Positions 36,140 through 47,504 of a DNA stretch of 64,000 nucleotides are shown one piece after another (positions within the stretch are counted from its first letter, which is position 1; each line of letters starts with the position of its first letter). Source of the DNA: Diphasiastrum complanatum (lineage: Eukaryota; Streptophyta; Lycopodiopsida; Lycopodiales; Lycopodiaceae); the NCBI GenBank assembly GCA_029204225.1, contig CM055106.1, positions 21,275,285-21,339,284 on the forward strand, in the 5' to 3' direction. The position numbers were made by a program, and so were the translations under genes. Under the pieces are notes generated by a model. It was not told the DNA's origin, did no database searches, and saw nothing but the letters and a program-made list of their open reading frames with translations.

Positions 36140-36622
36140 TGTAAAATTGTATAGACCAAGTTGACCAAGAAATAAAGGCTATCTGTAATTGAAAAACTTA
36201 AGCTTTAAATCTCTGACTACTATGAACCTATAGAATTCATGGTAGGTCCTTTGCAGGGAGTAGATGTAATCTTAGGCATGCCTTGGCACAAAATGCACAA
36301 TCCTCTTGTGGACTACAATAAGCATTTGATTTCATGGAAGCACAAAGGTAAAGACGTTAGTGTGCATAAAAGATAGAGTGGCAAAACAATTCCTTTGGTA
36401 AGCCATATTCAAGTATCAAAAGTACTAAAGAAAGCGATATTTTCTTATTTGTTGTTTGTTCAAAGTATGGATGATGATGTTGATGGAAATGCACATTCTT
36501 CAGACAATAATAGAAAAGACTATTTATTGAAATATTCTTCTTGTTTTTCTGATGAGCTACTAAAGTCCTTACCCCCTGAAAGTCCTGAAGATCATACGAT
36601 AGACATAATTCCTGGAAGTTCC
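36140..36622 (+). pseudogene. LTR fragment joined to protease C-terminus
   Basis: About 50 bp match the LTR start at 39271. From about 36225 the frame reads MVGPLQGVDVILGMPWHKMH (protease C-terminal motif ILGMPW) and YSSCFSDELLKSLPPESPED with HTIDIIPGSS, the linker that precedes RT. One TAA/TAG-type stop lies near 36375. Confidence 0.8.
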
Positions 36623-38942
36623 ATGCTGCCCTTCTTTTTCCTGAGCCTTTTCTTTTCAATTTTTAGGAGAACTAATTCTTCTTTTTCGTACTTGATTGCC
36701 CTCCAACACATATTTGCACTTTTCTTATGTTTCTATTGTGCACTTGCGATGGATTGTTGAACCTTTGAAAAGGTGTCCTGATAATCCTGCACAAATTCAT
36801 CTGAGGCAAATATCTTCTCTTTAGTCCTTAATACAGGAGGCACAATAGGTTTTCCATACATTGCTTCAAAAGGCGCTTTACCAGTAGAAGAATGAACTAT
36901 GTTATTGTAAGCAAATTCTATAATAGGGAGATAGTGTTCCCATTGAGCCTTTTGATCACTTACACAATTTCTCAACAAATCTATGATGGTTCGATTAGTA
37001 ATTTCACTTTGACCATCAGTTTGGCGGTAAAAGGAGGAAGAGAATTAAAGGGTTGTCCCCGGGTTATCAAAAAGGGCTCTCCAAAAGCTGTTAGTAAATC
37101 TCGTATCCCGATCAGACACTATACTCTTGGGTAGTCCATGCAGCCTAAAGATGTGACAGATAAACAAATGAGCAGCTTTGGGTCCTTTAAGTTTTTTCTT
37201 ACAGGGAATAAAATGAGCATGTTTGCTAAATCTATCAATGACAGTCCATATCATCTCATTCCCATTTTTGGTTTTAGGGAACCCAGAGATAAAGTCCATG
37301 GTAATATGCTCCTAGGGAGCTTCAAGAATAGGCAAGGGATGAAGTAATCCTAGAGTTTTTAATCCTCGCTCATCTTTATTGTGTTGACAAACTAGACATG
37401 CATTTATATAATGCCTTGTGTCTCGATGCATGGTAGGCCAATAAAAGAATTTTTTTAGAGCTTCCAGAGTTGAAGGGATTCCCCTATGTCTTGCATAGGG
37501 TGGACTATGGGTTTCTTGAAGGATCTTGGTTCTAAATGCTATGGGAATACAAAGCTTATCTTCTTTGAATAAATATACTTCTTTCAAAACATAATCTTTA
37601 TGACTTTGATTTCTTTCAAGTATTTCAAAGATATGATGGAAGTCGGAATCACTAGCATGCATACTTTTCATAGGAAGGAAATCTTCATGATATGCTAGGG
37701 AAATATGGTTGACCTTCTAGTTTCTCGATAATGCATCGACGACCTTATTATCTTTTCTTGGGTGATGAAGTAACTGAAAATGGAAGGTGCTAAGGTAGTT
37801 AGCCCATTTTAGATGTTTTTCTTGAATTAATTGCTGGGTGAGAAAGTACCTAAGGCTTTGATGATCTGTTTTAACTAGGAAATCATTAGTAGATAGTGCT
37901 TCCATAACTTAAGGGCATGAATAATGGCCAAAAGTTCTTTTTCATAAATGTCATATTGTACTTCTGCCCCTTGAAGTCATCTGCTTTCACAGGCTACAAG
38001 ATGACCTTCTTGGTTTAAGACTGTCCCAATACAGTCTAAACTTGCATCCACTTCCACAAAGAAAGACTTGCGAAGGTCAGGAATAATAAGAACAGGCCCA
38101 ATGGTAAGGGCATGCTTCAGAGTATCAAAGGCATTTTGCTCTTTCTTATACCAATGAAATTTTACCCTCTTCTTAGTGAGTTCATGTAATGGTGAAGCTA
38201 TATGAGCAAAATGACAAATAAACTTTCTATAATAGGAACATAAGCCTAGGAAAGACCGAACTTCATGAATATTTCTTGGTTTAGGCCAGTCTTGTATGGC
38301 TTTAATCTTTGAAGGGTCCATTTGGATTCCTTCCTTAGAAATCATATGTCCTAGAAAGTGTATCTTTTCTAGGAAGAATTCGTTTTTCTTGTCTTTTATG
38401 AGAAGTGAGTTTTCTTGTAGGGTTCTAAAGATGATATCTAGATGTCTTTTATGTTCTTCTTCATTTGCACTGAAGACTAAGATATCATCAAAGAATGTTC
38501 CTACAAAACTTCTATGAGGTCGAAAGACTCGTTCCATCATTCTATTGAATGTTGCGGGAGCATTAGTAAGACCAAATGGTACCACTAAAAATTCATAAAG
38601 GCCAGAATTTGTCCTAGTACTTTTATGGACATCTTCAGGTGCTACTCTGATCTGGTGGTATTCACTTGTCAAATCAATTCTACTAAAGATACATGATCCA
38701 TTTATCCTATCCATAATGTCATCTATTCTTGGAATAGGAAAACGGTTCTTAACTGTAATGTTGTTTAAAGCACGATAGTCCACACACATCCTATAACTCC
38801 CATCTTTCTTTTGTACCTGAAGTACAGGAGAGCAATAGGGGGAGTTACTGGATTTTATAAGGGCTTTCTCTAACAAGTCAATAATTTGCTTAGAAATTTC
38901 TTCTTGTTGAGAATGGCTTACCCTATAGGGAGGTCTATTGGG
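36623..38942 (-). pseudogene. Inverted pol block: RT, RNase H, integrase
   Basis: On the minus strand: RT from 38942 (RPPYRVSHSQQEEIS, YCSPVLQVQKKDGSYRMCVD, FSRIDLTSEYHQI, FFDDILVF with both catalytic Asp kept), ending near 37977. RNase H (TDHQSLRYFLTQQ, DNKVVDALSRN) is at 37905-37717. Integrase has an intact HHCC region (H..RHRGI; NACLVCQHNKDER) and DDE words TMDFISGF, SDRDTRFTN and DGQSEITNR. Defects: TAG near 37312 in place of Trp and frameshifts near 37050. Among the best preserved pol blocks here. Confidence 0.9.
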
Positions 38943-39246
38943 TAAACTCCACCCAAAACTAGCCCAAAAGTATTATGGACCCTTTAAAGTCAAGAAAGTA
39001 ATCAATGAGGTTACATGTGAGCTTGACTTGCCTATTACTTGGAAAATCCATAACAAATTCCATGTAAGCTTGCTAAAGAAATTCAATGGTCCAGGACCTG
39101 AAAGATTGACAGATTTTGAACCTCCAGAAGTTCAAAGAACCGAAGAAATCTTTCAACCTGAGCATATCTTGATGCACAAGATGGAAGAAGAATTCTTCCT
39201 AGAATATCCAGAAATTTTAAATGTTTATTTGAGAAATGTTCGTTGA
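38943..39246 (+). pseudogene. Integrase C-terminus on the original strand
   Basis: The frame reads KLHPKLAQKYYGPFKVKKVI, IHNKFHVSLLKKF and EEFFLEYPEILNVY, then TGA at 39244. This is the C-terminal barrel of Ty3 integrases. Its natural partner (EKKRLRKKKG) lies at the far left end of the inverted block near 36640, 2.3 kb away. Confidence 0.88.
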
Positions 39247-39270
39247 GGACAACGCTTAATGCTTCGGAGG

Positions 39271-39317
39271 GGTGTAAAATTGTATAGACCAAATTGACCA
39301 AGAAATAAAGGCTATCC
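39271..39317 (+). repeat. 3' LTR start of the inverted Ty3 element
   Basis: TGTAAAATTGTATAGACCAA after the purine tract CGGAGGGG. Identical but for about one base to 36140-36186. It is cut at GGCTATCC by the neighbouring LTR. Confidence 0.8.
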
Positions 39318-39760
39318 AGTTACGAATAGAGCCACAGCTGATCTAGAGCTAAGCTATGAAAGCATCACATAAGCAAGACTTAAGTTATGAAAGCAGTACA
39401 TAAGCAAGACTTAACCCTAAAAAGCAGGAAAGTGAGAGATTAAGGAGGCTAAAGAGAGAGATCGATATCGTCAGCTGACTAACAAATGACACAGTTTCCC
39501 TACTTATAGCCAAGAGGAAGCCCTAAAAGGAAGCTTCTGATGGCTAGGGCTCAATTGGGAGAGAAAATAGTGCGCCCTCCAAGAAGGCCCCCACTCTCCA
39601 CTAATATGTCCAAATAGCCTAAAAATGAATAATAAGGCCAAAAGCCAACCACATAGTCTAAGTGTCACTAATGAATAAAAAAGGGCCCAAGGCTTGCTTA
39701 TGCATAAAGTAAAGTAAATGTAAATGGACGCGGCGAATGTAATGAGCCAAGTCCATAACT
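39318..39760 (-). repeat. 3' LTR (443 bp), AGTTA type
   Basis: It shares AGTTATGGACTTGG, ATGCATAAGCA(A/G)GCC, GAGGGCGCACTATTTTC and CGTAACT with the LTR at 17378-17778. A local duplication of about 33 bp (ATGAAAGCA..ACATAAGCAAGACTTA) lies near the U5 end (39357-39410). A TATA-like TATAAGTAGGG is on the minus strand near 39505. Confidence 0.85.
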
Positions 39761-39825
39761 CTCCCTGGCACAAAAGAAAAAGACCCAACTACCAGAAAGA
39801 AACTGGATCAAGTAGCAACAAGCCC

Positions 39826-39987
39826 TGGTGCATCAATAGCTAGAACAACATCTGATGTAGAGGAATCAACAAGTGCAGCAAGAGCACGAGCCTTATCCGC
39901 AAGTGATGGTGTATGATAAAAGACATCAATAGGCTCCCATGTGGCCTCCTCAATAGGACGACCATCCCATTGGACCAAAAACTGAAT
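39826..39987 (-). pseudogene. Chromodomain-like tail of integrase
   Basis: QFLVQWDGRPIEEATWEPID followed by ADKARALAALVDSS, matching 17160-17300. The reading begins abruptly at the deletion junction near 39987. Confidence 0.8.
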
Positions 39988-39989
39988 CT

Positions 39990-41340
39990 AGTGATATAAC
40001 TGCTAACAAAGAATGAGTGATGCCAATATCAGCTAAAGCAATACTCACGACCTGGAATACGTACACATAACCGAATGGAACAAGGACCAGGACACCTTGT
40101 CCAAGTATCATACGAAAGCTAAGCATGGCAAGTAGCAGGAAGTAAATCAGTGGAAGGCTCAGAGGATAGGTCAGGCTCATCAGAAATATGAATGTAGATA
40201 TTGGAATCATCTGGAGTAGTGCTCTCATGGTAAAAAACAACAATAGTAGTAGGGAGAGGCTGACGGCAATCACGGGAAAAATGGTCAGGACTCTTACAAC
40301 GAAAGCAAAGATGCTTATGCTGAAGGTCAGTGAACTCTGCAGACGTCTAACGTCAGACAAAAGCAGGTCGAGGAGTCGGAGGACGAGGAGACGAAGGGAC
40401 AATGGAGAGAGCTGGAACAGAAGGGGTAGGTGTAGGGGTGGACGTAGGGGAAAAAATGAAGTAGAAGGATGGAGTCGGGAGAAGCGGGAATGAAGGATGT
40501 TAGAGTACTCATGCTGTAAAGTACTGGCAAGAGACATCGCCTCAACAAGTAACGTAAAACACCATGAAACCCGACAATGTAATGAGAAACAAGCTTAGTG
40601 AGTTAGATCTATGAAAAGATAAGAAAGCTCCATAAACTGATCTGTAGATCACTGGGCTGAGTGAGACTACAGAATGTATCACGTTGGTGGTCGAGCCACT
40701 GAGGATCAATCATAGCATGACGGAGGTCACGACAAAAAGTATGCCATAAATGGAGCCCTTCCCGATCAAGATCATCTCTATAAACTCACCACCACATGGC
40801 GGCACATCCATCTAAATGTAAAGCAACCAATTGGATATTTTGAGGATCAGTCTTAGAGTAGATCTGAAAAATATGTGTCAAGCTTAGCAAACCAATTCTC
40901 TAATAAGTTCCCGTAGAGGACCCAGAATAGGTAGCAAGCTGTACCTTATCACGAAAGTCTTGAGCAAAGTATGGCTCAAGAAGTGGGGGACATGAAAAGA
41001 AACCAGGAGGCGGGCTAGGTGGAATGAATGGTCCACCACCAGACTGACTAGCAGAGGAAGATGGAAATCCAAATGGAGGGGGAGTCCCAAATGAAGGAAA
41101 ATAGGAACTTTACCAGGACCATGAGGCTGTAAAGAATCAATCTGTAACTGCATAGTAGCAAAACCAGTCATAACGGTATCGAAGCGATGAACGAGGCCAG
41201 AAAGGGTCTCATCCATGCGACGAAACTGATCGGATAAGGTTTCCTGAGTAGTCTCAGGCGGGGTAGGTGAATGTGCCATAATGATAGTGGAAGGAATAGA
41301 CGAAAACTTGAGAGAGCGGACTCTTGTCATCACCCCAAAT
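39990..41340 (-). pseudogene. Ty3 gag, frameshifted
   Basis: Near 41280 the frame reads MAHSPTPPETTQETLSDQFR with RRMDETLSGLVHRFD (coiled coil). The retrotransposon gag domain follows in other frames: LVALHLDGCAAMWW, REGLHLWHTFCRDLRHAMID, WLDHQRDTFCSLTQ. A zinc knuckle CFRCKSPDHFSRDC lies near 40300. The region ends in TPDDSNIYIHISDEPDLSSE, which aligns with 13870-13930. Gag normally forms the particle that packages element RNA. Confidence 0.8.
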
Positions 41341-41549
41341 TAGTCTATTAAAACCACTATTATCACAACTAAGAAAGGACAACAATCAGTAAATGAAAAA
41401 AGTGAAAATGAAGGCTGTAAAAATGCGCTGGACAGCCAGAAGGCAAATGACAAATTGGAATATCAAACGGAGTCAGAATTTCGTGAAATTTGGCTTAATC
41501 GAGTCTATAAAGATTTGGAGAAGAAACCAAATGACTGATCACCCTTTGT
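41341..41549. other. Leader-like sequence upstream of gag
   Basis: Non-coding and AT-rich between gag and the next LTR-like region; no PBS seen. Confidence 0.35.
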
Positions 41550-42140
41550 GTCACACTCCACTATGATTGGGGATGGGCAACCCCTAGAAAAAAGGGCCTA
41601 GGAATTGATGAAAATTATGCAAGATAAGATGGACATATACAAAGCTTTTCCCATGTCATGAAAAACACTTGGGTGAATCCCAATGTTGTAAACCAAGAAA
41701 AATTCAACTTGAAAGTGGCTAACATTAAATATTAAGCTACCTACTTTCCATCCTTATCAATATGTAACTTACCTACTTTTCACATGGCTTGTAAGCCATA
41801 AGATACCTAAGAAAATGCGCCCTCCTACTCCTCCCCTTTTGCTCTAACTAGTTGATAAACACCCTCTCATATCTATACACCTCACCCTCTCACTTTACTT
41901 CTCCTAGAGTCTCCCTCACTTTACCTCAGCCACTCCCTCAAGGCTACACATTCCCTATAAAAGGACTAACTCGCCCCTCTCCCTCATTATTCATGTCCTA
42001 TTCATTTTTGTTTTGCCTCTTGCTCTTGCTTCTATGTGTGTAGGTGCTTGGAAGAAAGCTTGGAGCTATGGCTTGAGGAGGATCTATCAAGCTTGGATTG
42101 GAACCACTTACACACACACTCACTTTCTCTTACCTCTTTA

Positions 42141-42143
<3 letters not shown>

Positions 42144-42183
<40 letters not shown>
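42144..42183. repeat. (CT)n microsatellite
   Basis: A 40-bp CT tract. Unlike most others in the window it is not preceded by a LINE hairpin. Confidence 0.9.
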
Positions 42184-42186
<3 letters not shown>

Positions 42187-42204
42187 TCTAGAACTTTCAT
42201 CCAT

Positions 42205-42610
42205 AAGACTGAAGGCCATGCATGTCACACCATTCATGACTTGATGGCTTTGCATGTCACACCATCCATGACTTGATGGCTTTGCATGTCACACCATCCA
42301 TGACTTGATGGCTTTGCATGTCACACCATCCATGACTTGATGGCTTTGCATGTTACACCATCCATAGCTTAATGGTCATGCATGTTTGATTTGGAAGTTG
42401 CATGTCTGATTGGAACTTGCATGCCTGATTGGGGAGCTTGCATGTCTGATGTAGGAGTTTGCATGTATGATTTGAAGCTTGCATGTCGGAACTAGAGCTT
42501 TCATGTCATACCATCTCTAGCCTAATGACTTTGCATGTTGGAATTGAAGTTTGCATGTCAGATTTGAATCATGCATGACATGCCATCTAATGTCGAAAGC
42601 CAATGCATGC
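42205..42610 (+). repeat. Minisatellite, 32-bp unit decaying to a shorter period
   Basis: Five near-identical 32-bp units with the core GCATGTCACACCATCC and CATGACTTGATGGCTTT (42210-42370), then about eight looser units of GCATGTCTGATT..AA.CTT. The word GCATGTC links both parts. Confidence 0.9.
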
Positions 42611-43072
42611 TCTTTTATTGATCAGTAAGCTTTTGCATGTCATAAGAAACCACTTTTCTTGGTATAAGATTCTTTAAGACCCAAAATTTGTTAACATCTG
42701 GTTGATGTAAAGATTTAAGAATCCATCTTCCTAAACCATTGTATATGTACTTGGCCTTGGGCCATTTGATCTTGCATAATTTTAAAAAAAAATCCTTCAG
42801 GGGGCGGTCCTCATCTCGACCCCTCAGCAAGTCTCATGAATGAATGCTTTTGTGATTGAATGTTGAATTTCTTCACTAAGCTTTGAAGTTCTTTTTAGTT
42901 TTATTCAACAAGTGTTTTGTTGACTTGTTCTTTTAAATTCACAACACTTGAAGTCAGGGCTTTAGAAATTAGTAGACCATCACATCAAATTCACAATATC
43001 CAACCCGTGGTTTTTTAAGACCTTGTATCGGATAGGCTTCATCTTATTAGTGAGGTTCTCATGGTTTTTACA

Positions 43073-43915
43073 AGGTATTAGGGCAGATCTGTGTCATTCT
43101 AATCCTTTTGCAACAACCATTTATCTTACGCAAATCCATGCTGTCCAAGATAATTTGAAGAGAAGCCTTGTTTCGGGACAACGTGGGTGTCATTATATGC
43201 AGAATAGTTTCAATATTTATGAAGAGATATAGTCCAACTGAGTAAAAACCAACTAATTTCTGTATTTAGGATCATTATTAGTCACCTAGAATGGAATATA
43301 TTTGTAAAGAGACACCTTACCTTTTGAGCATAGGTGATGCTTGCAAAGCCTGAAAACTGTTCGGAAAACTCATACCTGGATGATCATAGCCGTGACTTCC
43401 TGTGAGGATGCCATGTTTAGTCCCTCGAGTGCTCTTGCCTTCCTTAGACTTAAACCGTTCATAATGTTATTGTCAGATATTGTGAAAACGATAATAAGCA
43501 CGTTAGGGAGAGCCTACCACTCATTGCTTATATAAATCTGAAGCGAATGGTTTAATGTGCATACCTATGCAAACACTTATAGCTTTAAGGTTTGAAACTG
43601 AACCTAATCGAAAACGAAGATAATAGTAATATTCGATGTTACAAAGAGCGCAAGTTTTATTTGTTAGTGCTTAGACACAATAGTATTCCCTTTGAAATAG
43701 AAATAATTCAAAAGTATGATAGCAAACAGGTTAAAGCATGAGGTATACTAATCATAATCAGAACGTGCCAGTGTTTGAGTTGTATCTATTGTATAATAGC
43801 ATGATACTACAATGGCTTTGTCTCTGGAGTATGTATGTAACCTTTCGTTACTTATGGAACAACCAAACATTAATACTGTCCGTTGAAGGATAGTAAAGCC
43901 TATTGTATACTGTAG
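43073..43915. other. No recognisable gene
   Basis: It follows the PBS-like site and might be a decayed gag region, but I recognise no motif. Confidence 0.35.
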
Positions 43916-44345
43916 TTATCAGACCAAACTTTCATTCTTTCATATCTATGATAAGGAGTTTGAATCCACACAACCATTTATAAGGTAAGAAGTGCTTCAT
44001 CACTGGTCACTAAGAAGCTTTTGTCTCAACCTACCATATGTGATGCATACCTATCATTATCATGCTTACAAAGTATGTGGAAGGAAGCATTGGTTCATCG
44101 CTGGATAGCTTACCATATATATCCATTTTTTGAGTATTTAACTCAAGACAAATCGTTGTAGGTCCATCGCTGGACAACAACTCACATATCTTCAAAAAAC
44201 TTCTACACAGTTGAGCAGGCTTCATCGCGGGTCCACATTGGATAATATTAATGAAAAAACGTCATACAAAAATGTGTATGAATCCTTGCTGATTCATCGC
44301 TGGATAGCGGATTCATACCATCACGTTTATCATCGAAAAAGCTTG
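43916..44345 (+). repeat. Degenerate repeat with TTCATCGCTGGATAGC core
   Basis: The word (T/G)TCATCGCTGG(A/T)(T/C)A occurs near 43997 (CATCACTGGTC), 44094, 44162, 44221 (CATCGCGGGTC) and 44300, each followed by a CATA-rich run. Spacing is 60-100 bp. Confidence 0.55.
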
Positions 44346-45380
44346 ATACCATTCGTATGTAGCAAAGAGATGAAAGCAATGATATGAAATGAGCAGATCC
44401 ACATACCATAAAGTAGAAGCAGATGACTTCAAGCTAGGGAGGGCACAATCTCTATCGTGAGCATATCTTCCAACCTTCTTCTCATCGTATAGTAGAAAAA
44501 AACTCATTCGAGAGCAATTTATACATAGTACCATGAGGGCCCCAACCTCTTATAGCCATAATTAATTTACGGGTTGAGATAGGCATACTCACCTCCTTAT
44601 GGGACATTAACTCGAGATCAGTCCAATCATGGGCATGACAAGGTCACCCTTTGAGGTCATGCCACTAGAAAAGGGCCTTCCGTGAAGGGTGATAGCTTGA
44701 GAAGAAAGGGGCCTTTTGATGGTAGAAGTGCCACATAGGGTCCCTTCCGCCACTTGAAATCGTGGTGAGGTCTATTTTTTCAAAAATCTGCACAATCTTC
44801 TGCACGAAAGGTGGAATGTTGTGCAAAATAAATCCTGCTGTCTTGTAGAAATGATTTTGAGTGAACGCACGGCATGGAAGGTTGTGCAATTCACAAAACC
44901 TTTTGCATTGAAGGTTGGGCAAAAGAAGTCACGTTGTTTGCAGGAATGATGTTCAAGTACTGCACGCTCTCTAAATCTCTCTCAAAAAATAAAAATAAAA
45001 ATTTAAAATTTGACTGTCGAAGTGCTCAAGTCTTAAGTCTAAATCTCAACAACACTTCACACATGAAGTTTAAGTGCGCACTCCATGCATTGAGAATGAG
45101 CAAGGGTTCCAAGGAAATTATTCAAGGGTTCAAGTACTTCTTAGGCCTTCAAAATGACAAATGCAAAACAAAAAAAATAAAATAAATCCTTCATCCTTGA
45201 GAGGCAGATCAAAAAAGGAAGATGTTATTTGAAGGGAAAATTGGCCTAGACGGGCCATCTTCCCGTCAATCTGCAGCATCCTTGGAGGAAAGACAAAAGC
45301 AAACCCCGAAACCCTAAAATGAGCTGATAAATTTTGCTTTCCTCTTCTCGTCTTCTGATTATTGCTGATTGTGTTAAGGA
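44346..45380. other. Upstream of the SWIB gene; no gene recognised
   Basis: Unique sequence. No clear TATA box was identified near the candidate start at 45381. 45240-45380 is GC-richer, compatible with a 5' UTR. Confidence 0.35.
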
Positions 45381-45592
45381 ATGGAAGCGCTTCTTTTGGG
45401 CGGATTGAAGCTCAGCAAGCTGGGAATTGGCTATGGAGGCAGTGGCACTGGAATGCCAATGCCCCCATCGCCAGCATTGAGGGCAAAGCAGCAGGAGCAA
45501 CAGCAGGAGTTTGTGCATTCCTTGTGGTGGCAGGTGTCTAGAAGCAAGCTGGTCTGCCACGCGGTGATCTCCAAATCCGCTGCTAAGACGCG
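45381..45592 (+). CDS. Candidate first exon of the double-SWIB gene (transit-peptide-like)
   Basis: The ATG at 45381 opens 70 codons plus two bases ending at CG followed by GTAAAT, a good splice donor. The peptide begins MEALLLGGLKLSKLGIGYGG, is rich in Ser, Gly and basic residues with one acidic residue near the start, and ends SRSKLVCHAVISKSAAKT, like a plastid transit peptide with a V-C-x-A-type cleavage region. Exon 1 ends in phase 2; the secure exon at 53334 begins with one base that completes an Arg codon, so the two join in frame. Base composition is GC-richer than the surroundings. The join is inference and a phase match alone has a one in three chance. Confidence 0.5.
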
Positions 45593-47034
45593 GTAAATGG
45601 CAGTTAGGGCTTGTCACAGTTTTGGCTCAAATAAGTGAGAAATGAATGTATGGCTGCTTTCTTTTTTCTTCTGAAAACTCTAGGTGCATCAAGTTTCTGA
45701 AGGCGTTTGTATTTCGTACTAACGATTTAAACCTTTGTCTTCTTTTGTAGCTAAATAATCTTTTGTACTATTTTGGTCTTTATCACATGGATCTGAGATC
45801 AACAACTCAGAATACATATTACAAACATATGAAGGCTCTAACTGTAGAAGATACTAGCAGCTTTTATAATGTGGCGGAATTATTTCTTGGTCAATAAAAT
45901 CTCCCCTTGTAGAGGTGCACCCTATAACAGGGAAGAAATGACCACTGATCTTTCAGATAGAAACCTAAGTGACTAGAGTAAAAAGGTGTAAATAAGTGAC
46001 CGACGTAATTTTGTGCACTGTTGGCCTAGCTTCAAAAGATTCCTTGAAATGTGCTTCAAGAACAAGAACTGCATATGGCTTATATAAAATTCTCATGGAT
46101 ACTCACAAATCTAAGCTTCTTAGAAACATGATTCCACATTCCTGAATACTCAAAACATGGTCCAATGCCTTCAGTTAGTATTGAAAAACATCTAAATACA
46201 TGAAGTACATTTTTGGAAAAGTCCATTGTATGTTGAAAAACAAATCACAATGAATATGCTAGAAGTCCCCGTGTCTATGGCCGGCTTTAGAACTGAATAT
46301 TCTAAACCCTAAGTAACTAGGAAATACATGTGATTAATTGTTAACCTCACTTCACATATTTATGATTTCATGTGAGGGTTGATATAGAAAGCCCTAATAT
46401 AGTAAGATTGCATGAGGTATGGTTACGAACTTCTTAGGTTGAATACCATTAGGTGCCGTCTCAAGAAGTTGGACTTTACAATCCACCCCGCCATAGGATC
46501 CAATCCAGATCCATCCTTTATGCCCTAGGCTTGAGACTTGGAATCAATCAAGATCCGACCTCTAGCACTAACAACGTCCATACCACCTGTAACACCTTAT
46601 GCCATCACCTACCTCTAGGTAGCTCACATTCTAGGTATGCACATAAGCACTGCGCCGCTGCCATCCACCTTCTCCTAGGTAGGTAAAATAAATGGTCAAG
46701 AGTCCTACTCCCAATCAATACTAACAAGGTAGGAGCCAAGTATATAGCCTTGATCAAGACATGTGGCACACATGTGGTCCATGAGTCACTAGTAAGGGAA
46801 AGTGTTCATTCACCTCTTGCCCACATTGACATACATCAACAATGGATTGAGGTTTTGTAGATACAAAGGCTGACAGGTCCTCTAGTTGAACCAGCGCATC
46901 TTCCCACCAAGTTGTTTCTTTAAATGACTAATGTGAAAAATTGGGTGGACTTTGACTCCTTGTGGACACAGTTGCAACCAAACGTTTGAAACGTCCAAAC
47001 TTGAAACGTTTGGAAAAATCATCCAAACTACACC
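45593..47034. other. No recognisable gene
   Basis: Intronic or intergenic. 46975-47010 has AAACGTTTG and CCAAACTTG words in repeated and inverted order. 46470-46690 is C-rich with CCTAGGTA repeats. Nothing coding. Confidence 0.4.
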
Positions 47035-47500
47035 AATGCTAGAGCCAGGTCTCTTTGTACACTGTAAAATGTGGTATAGCTACTTATGTTTACGAAATGC
47101 TAATGTGAACCTAATACATTCGTTCACCCTTATACTGATCAGTATGGCATGCCCTGAGAGCAGAATGTATTGCTAATAATGAATGTCATGGTAGGGAAGA
47201 TTGGACGTATGATATGTATTTGCAGTTGAGCTGATAAAGTAGTGAATCTTGTTTCGGACATGGATAACAACGGATGCTCAGCTATGACACCTGTCTTCCC
47301 CACTGTACTAACTCGTGCAGTTTTGTGCTGTGGGATGGTGGTAGGTAACAACTGAGTATTCTAAAACTTGCTTCGCTTTATGGTACCTTGTACTGTAATA
47401 CTTTATACAACTTTGTTTTTACCTATTATGCTATAAAATGAAAGGGTTTAAAGGGTTTGGTCTTGACTTGTCAAGAGAGACTATGTGAAATCTTTTACCT
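47035..47500 (+). mobile_element. Hairpin-tailed retroposon X, copy 1
   Basis: About 465 bp shared with 51385-51860 at high identity (GCTAGAGCCAGGTCTCTTTG, GAATGTATTGCTAATAATG, CTATAAAATGAAAGGGTT) and with 35455-35835 on the minus strand. It ends with a perfect hairpin TCTTGAC-TT-GTCAAGA (47461-47476), GACTATGTGAAATC and CCTCTCTCTG, where the PLE starts. No ORF. Confidence 0.75.
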
Positions 47501-47504
47501 CTCT

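Larger units (their letters stand above)
36140..39317 (+). mobile_element. Ty3/gypsy element with an internal 2.3-kb pol inversion
   Basis: Plus-strand order: LTR fragment (36140, TGTAAAATTGTATAGACC), protease end and pre-RT linker (about 36225-36622), then RT to integrase on the minus strand (38942-36621), then integrase C-terminus back on plus (38943-39246), purine tract CGGAGGGG and an LTR starting TGTAAAATTG at 39271. The protein reads continuously if the middle block is turned round, so one inversion after insertion is inferred. The right LTR is cut at 39317 by insertion of the AGTTA-type element. Gag and the 5' leader are gone. Confidence 0.88.
39318..41340 (-). mobile_element. Second AGTTA-LTR Ty3 element, deletion derivative
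   Basis: Minus-strand order: gag (41340 to about 40200), a piece of protease leader (to about 39990), a direct jump to the chromodomain-like tail (39987-39826), purine tract GGGAG, and 3' LTR 39760-39318. RT, RNase H and most of integrase (about 3 kb) are missing. The LTR begins AGTTATGG and ends CGTAACT like that of the element at 13.5 kb. No 5' LTR is visible. It is inserted in the LTR of the inverted Ty3 element. Confidence 0.85.
41550..43072 (+). repeat. Probable LTR with TATA box and internal minisatellite
   Basis: It starts TGTCACACTCC at 41550. A strong TATA box (TATAAAAG, 41956-41963) follows a pyrimidine-rich stretch, and CT repeats lie at 42144-42183. The right end is inferred from TTTTTACA followed by AGGTATTAGGGCAG (43073-43086), a decayed initiator-Met PBS. 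A partner LTR was not found. Confidence 0.4.

Noticed and set aside
36140-39317. Two separate, opposite-strand Ty3 elements
   Set aside because: The plus parts lack exactly what the minus part contains and both joints restore coding continuity when the block is inverted, so one element with an inversion is simpler.
47100-47300. Hammerhead ribozyme near the PLE
   Set aside because: PLEs often carry hammerheads, but I found no CTGATGA core paired with a GAAA and cleavage triplet here.
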